A stretch of DNA of 64,000 bases from positions 1 through 64,000 of the forward strand of contig NZ_CP102429.1 in assembly GCF_024652905.1 (NCBI RefSeq). Direction: 5' to 3'. Shown here piece by piece: positions 54,001-62,749 of the stretch (position 1 is its first letter; each line of letters begins with the position of its first letter). Made by a program: the position numbers and the translations under genes. Under the pieces are notes generated by a model. It was not told the origin of the DNA, made no database searches, and saw nothing but the letters and a program-made list of their open reading frames with translations. The DNA comes from Pseudomonas oryzihabitans. GTDB lineage: Bacteria > Pseudomonadota > Gammaproteobacteria > Pseudomonadales > Pseudomonadaceae.

Positions 54001-54917
54001 CTGTTTCCAATTTCCCCGGTTTCGAGCGGCTCTGCCAGGACACCCCGTCTGCCGTCTTCCGCGGTGTGATCGGCGGCCAGGGACCGGCCGTGCTGCTGCT
54101 GCACGGCTATCCGCAGACTCACCTCGCCTGGCGCCGTATCGCCCCGGAGCTCGCCCGGACGTATCGGGTGGTGATACCTGATCTGCCAGGCTACGGCGCC
54201 AGCCGTCAGCTGGACCAGGGATCTCGCTGGACTAAGCGGCGCGTAGCGGCGGCCTTACTGGAGCTGATGGACGCGCTTGGGCTTGAGAGGTTCGCCGTGG
54301 TTGGCCATGACCGCGGCGCTCGCGTCGGCTACCGACTGGCGCTAGACCATCCGGCTCGCGTCGAGCGCTACGCGTCGCTCACTGTGGTGCCCACACCAGA
54401 GGCCTGGGCGTCCCTCGACCGAGCACGCGGACTTGAGAATTTTCACTGGACCTTTCTTGCTCAACCAAGCGACCTACCCGAGCGCCTGCTGGCGGCCGAT
54501 CCCGATGCCTTTCTCGAACAGGCGCTGGCGCGCATGGCGGGTGGACTCAACCGCGTTGAGCCCCATGCGCTGGCAGCCTATCGAGAGGCCTTTCGCGATC
54601 CTGCAGTGCGCCGCGCTATCTGCGAGGACTACCGCACCGGCGCTGACGAGGACCTGGGGGACGATCTTGCGGACCAGGCCCGGGGCCGGCACTTGGACTG
54701 CCCGCTGCTGGTACTTTGGTCGGCGGCCCAGGTCACCGGTGAGCCGCCTACGGCTATCTGGCGCCGGTGGGCCCGCGACGTTCGCGGCAAAGCGTTACCA
54801 GGTGGTCATCTGCAACCGGAGGATTGCGCGGCCGAGGTGCTCGCCGCGCTGGTGCCGTTCCTCGCGGGAAGACCGGAAGCCGGCGGTAATACGTCGTCCG
54901 CAGGCGAGGAAACCTGA
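53997..54917 (+). CDS. haloacetate dehalogenase-like alpha/beta hydrolase
   Basis: 306 residues, no signal peptide. The nucleophile elbow is VVGHDRGARVGYR, with Asp as nucleophile and the two Arg residues that bind the carboxylate in fluoroacetate/haloacetate dehalogenases. NFHWTFLAQPSDLPE matches their halide-binding His-Trp segment, and ICEDYRTGADEDLGDD their Tyr segment. The base is in PGGHLQPED. Predicted to hydrolyse a 2-haloacid, or possibly an epoxide. Coupled to the exported hydrolase and controlled from the MerR-type promoter. Confidence 0.8.
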   Translation: MTVSNFPGFERLCQDTPSAVFRGVIGGQGPAVLLLHGYPQTHLAWRRIAPELARTYRVVIPDLPGYGASRQLDQGSRWTKRRVAAALLELMDALGLERFAVVGHDRGARVGYRLALDHPARVERYASLTVVPTPEAWASLDRARGLENFHWTFLAQPSDLPERLLAADPDAFLEQALARMAGGLNRVEPHALAAYREAFRDPAVRRAICEDYRTGADEDLGDDLADQARGRHLDCPLLVLWSAAQVTGEPPTAIWRRWARDVRGKALPGGHLQPEDCAAEVLAALVPFLAGRPEAGGNTSSAGEET

Positions 54918-55031
54918 CAATCAGCGCTTGCGCCGATGACGGTCGTGATACCCGCGGAACAGGTGGTCGGCGCGTGGCCGTGTTCTTTTCGGAAAGTCCG
55001 GCAATCCAGGGTCAGGTCGTGACATTGAAAT

Positions 55032-55059
55032 AGGTGTTCCCTAAAGCAAAGGAACACCT
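55032..55059 (+). promoter_or_regulatory. stem-loop covering the ribosome site of a small ORF
   Basis: Perfect 9-bp arms AGGTGTTCC/GGAACACCT with a 10-base loop end one base before the ATG at 55061, so the AAAGGAA ribosome site is partly inside the stem. Could mask translation. Confidence 0.55.
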
Positions 55060-55060
55060 C

Positions 55061-55228
55061 ATGACAATCTACGAAGTTGCCACACTCGCACTGAGCGCAA
55101 CCGCGACCCTCTTCGCTGCGTTGGCCTACCTCGCCCCGGTAAAGGCTCCAGCACCAGGGCCCAGCGTCACGCCCCCGACTGCCATTGTTCAGGTATTTAT
55201 CGTGGGAGACGCGGGCAGAGGCCGGTGA
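55061..55228 (+). CDS. small membrane-anchored protein
   Basis: 55 residues: one hydrophobic helix (VATLALSATATLFAALAYLA) then a Pro-rich tail. Bounded by the stem-loop upstream and a terminator downstream, which supports a real transcript. Family unknown. Confidence 0.55.
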   Translation: MTIYEVATLALSATATLFAALAYLAPVKAPAPGPSVTPPTAIVQVFIVGDAGRGR

Positions 55229-55248
55229 CGGCCACCTGCAGACCCTGT

Positions 55249-55275
55249 AGCGCTATCAAAACGATAGCGCTTCTT
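55249..55275 (+). terminator. rho-independent terminator after small ORF
   Basis: Perfect 9-bp arms AGCGCTATC/GATAGCGCT with AAAAC loop, then TTCTT. 20 bp after the stop. Confidence 0.75.
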
Positions 55276-55309
55276 GTCGAACCGCGTGGAGTTGGCATAG
55301 CGCTTTCTC

Positions 55310-55783
55310 CTATAAATGCTCGATGTTGAAGCGCGCCAGATAATCCGAAGGCTCGTCGCCTGTGGTCACAACCTCATGTGGGTAAGGAAGGCGAGGCTGC
55401 CCCTCCTCGCCAAACCAGCCGGGAGCAGCGTGGTACCGGCGAAGATGCTCAAGAAACGCTCCGCGATCGAAGCGCAGGCCCCGCCCAGGTTGTCCCGCGA
55501 GCTCAAGGTCGATGCATGCGCTATGCAGCTCGAGGAAGCCATTGTGCAGTCCGCGGCTGTCTTCGATTACGGCAGTGTAGAGACAGTGATCGAAGCTGGC
55601 CCGGTCGACATACGTGTACCACTCGAACCATTCCCCGGGTCCACCCGTAGCGATGCCAGATAGTACAGCCGACGACTCCTGGCCCATTCGCTCAAGCGAA
55701 ACACTGAAAGCTAGGGCTTCATCGAGATAGGCCTTCAGCGACGCCGGATCTTCGGTGCGAAGAAAAAATTGCATGGACGACAC
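55310..55783 (-). CDS. unknown protein, 157 residues
   Basis: Soluble protein (FFLRTEDPASLKAYLDEALA, RAFLEHLRRYHAAPGWFG-like end: RGAFLEHLRRYHAAPGWFGE). First of a run of minus-strand small genes in reverse order down from 57378. Family unknown. Confidence 0.55.
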   Translation of the reverse strand: MSSMQFFLRTEDPASLKAYLDEALAFSVSLERMGQESSAVLSGIATGGPGEWFEWYTYVDRASFDHCLYTAVIEDSRGLHNGFLELHSACIDLELAGQPGRGLRFDRGAFLEHLRRYHAAPGWFGEEGQPRLPYPHEVVTTGDEPSDYLARFNIEHL

Positions 55784-55816
55784 GGTGTTTTCCCTATCAG
55801 GTCGTAGTTTGCCAGG

Positions 55817-55999
55817 TCACTTCAATCCGAAATGCCGCTTCAGCTCGTGGATACGAATGGCGCGGTGACGATGTGTGTCGGCAGTATCTGCATCAGGCTG
55901 GACTGCACCATATGCAACAGCTGCCATGTACCGTTCGTCCTGCTTGATCAGATCCACCAGCTCCTGCAACAGGCTTTGCATCTCTTCGTAGATAGCCAT
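55817..55999 (-). CDS. unknown protein, 60 residues
   Basis: Small helical protein (MAIYEEMQSLLQELVDLIKQ). ATG 55999 with GGAAGAG upstream is preferred over the longer frame to 56089, which overlaps the next gene. Family unknown. Confidence 0.5.
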   Translation of the reverse strand: MAIYEEMQSLLQELVDLIKQDERYMAAVAYGAVQPDADTADTHRHRAIRIHELKRHFGLK

Positions 56000-56018
56000 A
56001 TCGCTCTTCCGGTCCGAG

Positions 56019-56324
56019 CTACGCTGCGTCAGTAGGTGGGCTAAAACGCACCCACCATTCCTGGGCCAGCTGTGCGCCGTTCCCTCCATACTCGAACCCG
56101 CGTAGCTGCAAGCCGTGCGCGGAGATGGACAGTAGACGAACGTCGACGATGGGGTCGAGTACGTTGGTACCGCTCTCGTTGAGTAGAGCAGCCTCGGATA
56201 CTAGCCGTGCAAGCACAGGATTGCGCCCTTCGGCCATGTTCAAGTCTCCGACGGAGAATCCTGGCTCGCGTCCCTTAGCAATCGGTTTCCCATTTTTGAA
56301 TAGGGGCATGACCCATGCTTTCAT
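56019..56324 (-). CDS. unknown protein, 101 residues
   Basis: Beta-rich protein (NVLDPIVDVRLLSISAHGLQ, then LRGFEYGGNGAQLAQEWWVR). Packed with neighbours at 15-20 bp spacing, so likely one operon. Family unknown. Confidence 0.5.
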   Translation of the reverse strand: MKAWVMPLFKNGKPIAKGREPGFSVGDLNMAEGRNPVLARLVSEAALLNESGTNVLDPIVDVRLLSISAHGLQLRGFEYGGNGAQLAQEWWVRFSPPTDAA

Positions 56325-56339
56325 TGATGCCCACCATTT

Positions 56340-56522
56340 TTAGTCAATGAGCGTGCCGTCTTCGGCAATCCGCCAAGTATAGCGATCGCCATGCTTCACG
56401 TGATCGGGAGGGCAGCTATATGTAACGCTACTATCCCGATTGAGACGCCTTGGCTGAGCCAGACGATCGCATATTGGACATTCAAGTGGCGGGAAATCGC
56501 GATGTGTCTCGATAGTGCTCAT
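56340..56522 (-). CDS. small zinc-ribbon-like protein
   Basis: 60 residues with CPIC and a second cysteine SCPPDH, then YTWRIAEDGTLID. A small zinc site is plausible. Family unknown. Confidence 0.5.
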   Translation of the reverse strand: MSTIETHRDFPPLECPICDRLAQPRRLNRDSSVTYSCPPDHVKHGDRYTWRIAEDGTLID

Positions 56523-56540
56523 GACCGGCTCCTAGTGCCG

Positions 56541-56960
56541 CTATTGAATAGGCGGCGTAGCGGAAGAAGCGCTAGCAATACGAGCAATGGCATCCTGTCC
56601 AAGCACTTCTATCGTCGTCGGCATCAAACCAAATAGATCTTGGGACAGCCCAGTTGCCATCAGGTGCTCGCTTCGCCCATTTGCCTGACTGATGTTCTGC
56701 ACGAAGTACTCCACGCAGCCGCTGACACCGTGCTGCGCTACCGCGCCGCATAAGGCTTCAGCATGGTCGCCGTTGAGTACGAAGAACACGCGCTCATGGA
56801 GGACGATGGCGGTCGTATCGCAGCCGTAACCAGCGCTGCTGGGGTTGTAACTGATGTGCACGGCAGCACCGAAGCTACGAGTGACGTTCGGAGATCGCGT
56901 ACCGGTTACTGGACAGGGACTGCTCTTCATTCCGAGTGAAGCCAAAGCTGCAGGGCGCAT
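56541..56960 (-). CDS. unknown protein, 139 residues
   Basis: Soluble protein (AAVHISYNPSSAGYGCDTTA, then IVLHERVFFVLNGDHAEAL). ATG 56960 with GAGGAC upstream chosen over 56993. A 67-codon frame with CPRC starts at 57078 and overlaps it; I do not count that as a gene. Family unknown. Confidence 0.5.
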   Translation of the reverse strand: MRPAALASLGMKSSPCPVTGTRSPNVTRSFGAAVHISYNPSSAGYGCDTTAIVLHERVFFVLNGDHAEALCGAVAQHGVSGCVEYFVQNISQANGRSEHLMATGLSQDLFGLMPTTIEVLGQDAIARIASASSATPPIQ

Positions 56961-57081
56961 GGTGTAGGTCCTCTTGATTCGTTGTTGGATCAAGGTCGCA
57001 CCAGTCGCCGAGAATGCAAGGCCAGCTGTGATCTAGAAGGCTGCCTACGCACCGAGGGCAGGTCAGGTACCAACGCATTCG

Positions 57082-57378
57082 CTACAGGTTGATCGAAGAC
57101 CAAGCTGACCACAGCAGAAAGCCGGAGAGCGCCGTCATCAGAACGCACTCTGCCAATGGCGGCCAGGGACTCAGCCGCGCTTCCTCGAGCATCTGCCGCA
57201 TCAGCGGGTTCGATATGTCGGCATGACCTGTGCGGTTGCCGTGCCACCGATACCAGGCCATCTGACCCGCACCAAACGCACGAAGAATCGTAAACGAGCA
57301 CACCAGCAGGGCTACCCAGCCGAATGGTTGGACCAGGGACGCCGCTGGAGAAATGACCTGATCAGTGAAAGTTGTCAT
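57082..57378 (-). CDS. small membrane protein
   Basis: 98 residues with two membrane helices (PFGWVALLVCSFTILRAFG and LAECVLMTALSGFLLWSAW). First gene of the minus-strand run. Family unknown. Confidence 0.55.
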   Translation of the reverse strand: MTTFTDQVISPAASLVQPFGWVALLVCSFTILRAFGAGQMAWYRWHGNRTGHADISNPLMRQMLEEARLSPWPPLAECVLMTALSGFLLWSAWSSINL

Positions 57379-57485
57379 GGTTATGGCTCATACAGAAGAA
57401 TATATGCAGTAACAATGTAGCCCTATGCCATTTTAGGCAAGTATCTTCACGAAACCATCGATAGAACCTGAGGACCGCATCGGCA

Positions 57486-58361
57486 TCATTGTATTGTGAA
57501 ATTTAATATCTTTTTCCCGCCAGTGGTATGCAGAACTAAAATTAGGCATTTCTCTAATGCAAGAATATAAACTTCAATTTTATTTTTGCTTCGCTTAACG
57601 TCCTTCAAGTAGTCGTCAAGTTTTATATTAACGTCTTCTAAATCCTGCCAGCGCTCATCCTCTAATATAGTAAAACTGTGAAGGCTATCTTCTTCACTTG
57701 AATCTTTGATCGTGATTTCAATTAGAAAGAACATCCGGTGTTCAGAATCAAAATCTACTTTGTTGGAGTTATGCTTGACGACTTTTCCGCCACTATCCTT
57801 AAGTCCCAGTGCCTTCTGCTGTATCCTAGCAATGTCTACCGCTTCATTGGGGGAAGCGCTTAAGCAACGATAACCGAATTTTTCGGGCCTAACGCTGTTC
57901 CCTACCCACCTGTATGATTTGCTATCATCCCATTCCAAATTCTTTGGCGCGAACAAGCGACAAACATCAAATAGCGCACGACCATCCGGCATAAACAGAA
58001 TCGTGTCTGCGCGTATCTCATTCGGAGTGACATCGAACAATTCGTTATCTTCATTCCGCCACACAGCGTGATGCTGAGCCACATAGCATCCTCCTTTGAT
58101 ACTCCACAGCGCCCATCCGTAAATTACTTCCCCACCGTGTTTTATGACTTGATCAAGACAATTATACCAACACTTTCCGAGAGAGTAACCACCGCTTATA
58201 TCAACAGGAACATTGATAACTTCAAGATCAAATATGTAGTTCTTTCTTTCTACGCCGCGTGGGGGAACGCAATCTGACTTTCTTAGGAACTCGCAGAATA
58301 AGCGGAACTCCTGACTCTTAACGTCAGGCACCTGCTGTGTTCTCTGTTGCGTCTCGGACAT
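57486..58361 (-). CDS. AT-rich unknown protein with Cys/His/Asp pattern
   Basis: 291 residues, AT-rich codon use unlike neighbours. The N-terminal half has a Cys in GKCWYNCLDQV, then YGWALWSIKGGCYVAQHHAVW, then LFDVTPNE. Cys, His and Asp in this order and spacing recall papain/transglutaminase-like folds, so an enzyme is possible. The C-terminal half is charged. Start ATG 58361. Family unknown; the enzyme idea is inference. Confidence 0.6.
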   Translation of the reverse strand: MSETQQRTQQVPDVKSQEFRLFCEFLRKSDCVPPRGVERKNYIFDLEVINVPVDISGGYSLGKCWYNCLDQVIKHGGEVIYGWALWSIKGGCYVAQHHAVWRNEDNELFDVTPNEIRADTILFMPDGRALFDVCRLFAPKNLEWDDSKSYRWVGNSVRPEKFGYRCLSASPNEAVDIARIQQKALGLKDSGGKVVKHNSNKVDFDSEHRMFFLIEITIKDSSEEDSLHSFTILEDERWQDLEDVNIKLDDYLKDVKRSKNKIEVYILALEKCLILVLHTTGGKKILNFTIQ

Positions 58362-58520
58362 CAAAAAGCCCCTCAAAAGCAGGTTTCGTGCTAGGTGCAA
58401 AGTGCGCTCACAATCATGGCCTAGACGCGATTTTAAGTGATAATAGAGCGCTATAGGGTAACGGAGCTAATCCTTACAATGTTCTATTCTGTAAGTATAA
58501 AACCTTCCGATTCTGATCAT

Positions 58521-58919
58521 CTAATCCTTACTCGCTAGGATCTGCTCAGCTAAAACCTGCGCTCCTATTTCGACCGCCTGCTCTAGAAGAAGTAGGTAAA
58601 ACTGAACATCTTGGAATGCGATCGTCCCATCTGGGCGCTCTAGAAATCTCTCCAAGCGATTATATCTTTCATCATCCCTGTCATACTCAATGTCTATGTA
58701 TATCTCACCATTATAGGACCCTCTCGACCAAGAATTGGAAAGACTGCCACAGGCCTCCCAGCCTATACCATTGCTATCAAGCCACTTTATTATCGCTTTT
58801 CTGCCAGCGTGGTCTTCATAAAGAACCTCTGAAAGCAGATCGCCGTTGAAGGTCAAAAACAGCACCGGTCGCTTTTTCTGCCGGCAAATCTCGTCGATAT
58901 AGCGGACGATTCGAGGCAT
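58521..58919 (-). CDS. AT-rich unknown protein, 132 residues
   Basis: Soluble protein (MPRIVRYIDEICRQKKRPVL, then ERYNRLERFLERPDGTIAFQ). Start ATG 58919 is 8 bp after the stop of the preceding gene; a longer frame would overlap it. Same low GC as its neighbours. Family unknown. Confidence 0.55.
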   Translation of the reverse strand: MPRIVRYIDEICRQKKRPVLFLTFNGDLLSEVLYEDHAGRKAIIKWLDSNGIGWEACGSLSNSWSRGSYNGEIYIDIEYDRDDERYNRLERFLERPDGTIAFQDVQFYLLLLEQAVEIGAQVLAEQILASKD

Positions 58920-58927
58920 GTAGCATC

Positions 58928-59218
58928 TCACTTTTTCAGTTTGATTAGCCACATGCCAGTGGATGACTCTTGCCAAGACCCTTCAAGCCGGTTTGAATTT
59001 TCAAAACAATGAAGAGTGGCGGTACAGTCAGGATGACCTACACATTTTAATGAGTAGTGGCCTTGACCTATAGAATGACCAGAATAGGTCGTCAGCAGCC
59101 CGTCGAAAACATACTCAACTTTTATAAAATCGTTATCTATGCGGACATCGCAGTTAATTACTCGCCTGGACTCAGCTCTATCTGCATACCATTCCATTTC
59201 ACATCCCTGATAAAGCAT
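58928..59218 (-). CDS. AT-rich unknown protein, 96 residues
   Basis: Beta-rich protein with Cys in INCDVRIDNDFIKVEYVFDG, KCVGHPDCTATLHCFENS. GGAGAG sits eight bases before ATG 59218. First of a three-gene AT-rich unit (with 58919 and 58361). Family unknown. Confidence 0.55.
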   Translation of the reverse strand: MLYQGCEMEWYADRAESRRVINCDVRIDNDFIKVEYVFDGLLTTYSGHSIGQGHYSLKCVGHPDCTATLHCFENSNRLEGSWQESSTGMWLIKLKK

Positions 59219-59514
59219 AAAACGCTCTCCTAAATAATAAAAACAACCATTTGCGATTGTTGCGATTGTTGCGATGGGGCTGTTTTGCCCACGACCTACT
59301 AGGTTGTGCGGCGACGAGCTATCTAAACCTGAGGCTGCATCCCCGCCCTAGGAGCGGAGGCGAATTATGCGGCGCAAAACCGGACCTCACGGTTTCTCAC
59401 TGAGAGACCCGTAAATCGAAGACTAACCTCGGTGGTTACACCCGTGCACTAGGAACTTGCATTCTGGAAATCGCCGGTAGCTTGAAGGTACCTCAAGACT
59501 TTCGAGCTACCGCC

Positions 59515-61380
59515 ATGCAGCACGTCGCCCCCAACCTTTTCCGCCCCGCTGACAAACAGGCCATCAGCCTCCTGGACATCACGGCGCCGGCGCGGCTTGT
59601 TGAGCCCTCCCTGGCAGAGAAGGTGCGGGCCGCGGTCGCGGTGGTGAAAGGTCTGCTGCAGGCAGGCAAGCACCTGGTGGCCGCATCGTCCTTCGGCAAG
59701 GACAGCAGCGTCATGGTCGCGCTAGCCCTGCGAGCGATGGAAGAGCTGCAGGCCGAGGGGTTCAGCGTCCCCGAGCTGCACGTCATGAACAGCGATACGC
59801 TGATGGAAAACCCGGTGGTGCACGCCTATGCCCAGGGCGAGATCAAAGCACTTCGCGCCTATGCCAAGGCCAAAGCGCTTCCGGTACGGGTGTGGATCTG
59901 CCGGCCGAACCTCACCGAAAACTGGCTGGTGTCGATGATCGGCGGCCGTACGGTGGCCAGCCTTCCGGGCAACAGCGCCAAATGCCAGCAGCAGTTGAAA
60001 AAGGCGCCGCTGGAGCGCACCAAACGCCAGATCCGCGCCAAGATCAAGGCCGAGCTGGGCAAAGCTTTCCGGGACGAGGACCTGGTCTTGCTGATCGGCA
60101 CCCGTCGGGACGAATCGGCGGCCCGCGAGCGCAACATGGAAGCGCGTGGCGAGCGCGCTGATGTTCCCGTCAACACGGCCAAGCCTGGCGAGACCCCGAC
60201 CTGGGTCCTGAGTCCGATCGCCGACTTCACCACGGAGGACATCTTCTGCTTCCTGGCTGAAGTCACCAACGAGCGCTTTGAAACCTATTCCGACTTCAAG
60301 CGCCTCACTGACGTTTACCGGGACGCGGCCGGCGAATGCATGATCAACGTGTTCATCCGTGACGGCGGCGCCGAGCGCAAGACCTCGTGCGGCAGCCGTC
60401 ATGGTTGCTGGGGCTGCCTGCGCGTGAGCACCGATCGCAGCATGGAAAACATGCTGGCCGAGGAGTCGGGCAAGCATCGTTGGATGAAGCCCCTGAACGA
60501 CTTCCGCAACTACCTCAAGGCCCGCCACTATGATCCAGCGGCCCGCAACTGGGCGTCGCGCACTGTCGACCCGGACACCGGTTACCTGACGATTGCCGCC
60601 AACGCCTATTCGCCGGACTTCTGCCTGGAGCTCTTGCGCTATGCCCTGACGATCGATGCCGAAGAGGCCGACTGGGCCATGGCCAACCGCAAGCCGCGGC
60701 GCTTCACGCTGCTGGGCATGAAGGAGATCCTGACGATCGACCTGTACTGGGGGCGCTACGCCTACCAGCGCCCGTTCACCGCGCTCAACGAATACCGCGA
60801 GATCTGTGAGCGCGGCCGCCGTTACCCGATTCCTGAGGCCTACGAGGAGCACCCACGGTCTGCGCTGAAGGTCGGCCAGTCGATCCAGGTGCCTTTCGCG
60901 GATCGCCACTTCAACGGCTTCCATGAGGGCCTGCGTTCGGTAAGCGCTGCAGCCGCCGGCGCCGAGCATGTGATCAACAAGGGCGGGGTCTACTACACCC
61001 ACGTCAACGAGACGCAGGAATTCGATATCGACGACGAGGGGGTAGAGCTGTTCTACGAATTCGAGCTCGACCGCGCGCTCGAGTATTACGGTCCGCACAC
61101 GGACGTCTATCCCTCTGAAGTCGTGCACTACCTGGCGCGCTTCGGTGTGGTCTCTTTCAAAAAGGGTGGCCACTCTTCCTGGGATCGCATGTTGCGGATT
61201 GGCAACCAGCTGCATCGCGCCGGCGTGCGCGACGTGCTTAACGATCCTGAGGCGCTGGCGGCGCGGCTGCGTGCGTATGCGGCGTCCGCCGAACGGCCTG
61301 CTGCAGCTCCCCGGCCGCAGGCGGCCGAACGGCCGGCGCCCGCGGTGACAGACTCTGGCCAGTACCTGATGGCTTTCTAG
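59515..61380 (+). CDS. DndC-like PAPS-reductase-family protein
   Basis: 621 residues from ATG 59515 (TTG 59482 would add 11). PP-loop SSFGKDSSVMVALALRAM (about 60-77), FRDEDLVLLIGTRRDESAAR, and an iron-sulfur-type cysteine cluster KTSCGSRHGCWGCLRVSTDR that matches the DndC pattern. DndC (phosphorothioation) and PAPS reductases activate substrate with ATP and handle sulfur. No dndB, D or E genes are present in the window, so it is an orphan. Its C-terminal third is extra compared with DndC and ends in a Pro/Ala-rich tail. Confidence 0.8.
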   Translation: MQHVAPNLFRPADKQAISLLDITAPARLVEPSLAEKVRAAVAVVKGLLQAGKHLVAASSFGKDSSVMVALALRAMEELQAEGFSVPELHVMNSDTLMENPVVHAYAQGEIKALRAYAKAKALPVRVWICRPNLTENWLVSMIGGRTVASLPGNSAKCQQQLKKAPLERTKRQIRAKIKAELGKAFRDEDLVLLIGTRRDESAARERNMEARGERADVPVNTAKPGETPTWVLSPIADFTTEDIFCFLAEVTNERFETYSDFKRLTDVYRDAAGECMINVFIRDGGAERKTSCGSRHGCWGCLRVSTDRSMENMLAEESGKHRWMKPLNDFRNYLKARHYDPAARNWASRTVDPDTGYLTIAANAYSPDFCLELLRYALTIDAEEADWAMANRKPRRFTLLGMKEILTIDLYWGRYAYQRPFTALNEYREICERGRRYPIPEAYEEHPRSALKVGQSIQVPFADRHFNGFHEGLRSVSAAAAGAEHVINKGGVYYTHVNETQEFDIDDEGVELFYEFELDRALEYYGPHTDVYPSEVVHYLARFGVVSFKKGGHSSWDRMLRIGNQLHRAGVRDVLNDPEALAARLRAYAASAERPAAAPRPQAAERPAPAVTDSGQYLMAF

Positions 61381-61503
61381 GCTCGGCGCTTCTCCTACGA
61401 GCGCCAAAAGGCAGCTCGGGAGGCGCTCAGGGTGAACAAAGGGTCGGATTCAGCGGCGAATGGGACTGGTGCCCGAAGTGCTGCGGCAGGACAGAAAGGC
61501 CCG

Positions 61504-61719
61504 TCAATAGAATTGCTCTCGGGGGAACTCTCTTCCTGTGACCACCAAATCGGCCGGCTCGAAGTAGGTCGTCGTGTTCATGTCGTGTATCAAAACAACG
61601 TAGCCGAACAGCCTGTCGCCTTCTTCGCTGATACCCAAGATCACGCCCCTTTTCCCATAGTGTTCGTGATCAGCGTTGCAGATTTCGACCTCCTGAAAAA
61701 AGCCTATGGTTTCCGCCAT
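61504..61719 (-). CDS. small unknown protein, immunity-like
   Basis: 71 residues (FFQEVEICNADHEHYGKRGV followed by ILGISEEGDRLFGYVVLI). The pattern, a short strand-rich protein with GVILGIS, is similar in style to small Imm-type proteins, but this is weak. A plus-strand frame (61432-61824) over the same DNA looks less protein-like. Confidence 0.45.
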   Translation of the reverse strand: MAETIGFFQEVEICNADHEHYGKRGVILGISEEGDRLFGYVVLIHDMNTTTYFEPADLVVTGREFPREQFY

Positions 61720-61957
61720 CTGGTTGATTCTCTTGTAGAAGAAAGCCGGCCGCAGGATCGCGACTCACCGATCCGAAGGGCTCTGGCGCGTGACCTTGAC
61801 CGGTCGAGTTATCCGGGAGTCTAGTCCGTCTGGGGGTGCGGATTCACCCCTTGCATTCTGGGCGCACGTGCCATGCTTTAGCCGTACCGACACAGCCCTC
61901 CAGGGTCGTTATCAGCCGGCGAAAGACAAGCTCAGCCAATCGAACGTAGGAACTGTC

Positions 61958-62209
61958 ATGTCCATCGATCCCCGCCAGAAAATCGAGCATCTGATCCGCC
62001 TATCAGCGGGCACGACAGGATTCCAGGGCCGGACCGTACGACTGGACAATGGGCACGTCGCACTCTGCACATCAACGTACAATTACAGCCAGGACGACGA
62101 GACGCGCCACCTGGTCGCCGAGCGCATTGCACTGCTCTGGAACCTCGCTCGTTCGATACCGACCGACCAGCTCTCGCAGCTCGCGTTGCTGCCACGACCG
62201 AGGACCTGA
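61958..62209 (+). CDS. unknown protein, 83 residues
   Basis: Small protein (IEHLIRLSAGTTGFQGRTVR, DETRHLVAERIALLWNLARS). ATG 61958 has GTAGGAAC upstream. One base separates its stop from the next start. Family unknown. Confidence 0.55.
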   Translation: MSIDPRQKIEHLIRLSAGTTGFQGRTVRLDNGHVALCTSTYNYSQDDETRHLVAERIALLWNLARSIPTDQLSQLALLPRPRT

Positions 62210-62210
62210 T

Positions 62211-62603
62211 ATGCGTTTTCTCCTGAGCATTGTCTGGACGGCCATGTGCCTCGCCTTCTTCATGAGGCTCGGCTTCGCCCTGCAGATCATGGATCCGGTG
62301 GATGTTTTTCTGGACAAGGATCGCTGCGCGGTCGTGAAGTCGTACGGTGCGTCGAGCTGCAAGGTCAGAGGGAGAGCCGAGGGCAACCTCGACGGTACCT
62401 GGACCATCACGCTGCCCGAGCCGCCACTGACGATCCAGATGCCGGACGGCCCTATGGCCTATCAGCAGCCGCATTGGCGTCTGCAGGGGGGCAACCTGAC
62501 CGGCGTCGGACTGTTCGCTGGTCTGGTGATCTCTTCCCTGGCTGGGAACTACCTGATCACCCGGCGCCGCCCTGAGCGCCAGGTTGGCGAGTCACCGGCA
62601 TGA
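62211..62603 (+). CDS. membrane protein, 130 residues
   Basis: Two membrane helices: N-terminal (FLLSIVWTAMCLAFFMRLGF) and C-terminal (TGVGLFAGLVISSLAGNYLI), with a periplasmic loop between (DGTWTITLPEPPLTIQMPDG). The last 81 bp are repeated at 63188-63268. Family unknown. Confidence 0.6.
   Translation: MRFLLSIVWTAMCLAFFMRLGFALQIMDPVDVFLDKDRCAVVKSYGASSCKVRGRAEGNLDGTWTITLPEPPLTIQMPDGPMAYQQPHWRLQGGNLTGVGLFAGLVISSLAGNYLITRRRPERQVGESPA
62523..62603 (+). repeat. 81-bp direct repeat, copy 1
   Basis: About 74 of 81 positions match 63188-63268. Here it is the in-frame 3' end of the membrane protein gene (ISSLAGNYLITRRRPERQ). Confidence 0.85.
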
Positions 62604-62749
62604 AGCCAGCGGTGGCTTGGTGACCTAGTCGCGCAGGGCGTTGATGCCTGGCCGAGATCTCCGCGATGTAAGTACCTACCACAGGCCTTAATTGGCCGTT
62701 GACCCTATCAAGATGCGAATCCGCATCTGTAGACGTAATGGAGAGTTGA

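Noticed and set aside
56875..57078. 67-codon minus-strand ORF with CPRC motif
   Set aside because: Overlaps a better-supported gene start at 56960 and lacks a ribosome site.
59722..61407. Long minus-strand open frame opposite the DndC-like gene
   Set aside because: Shadow of a strongly supported plus-strand gene; no family motifs on the minus strand.
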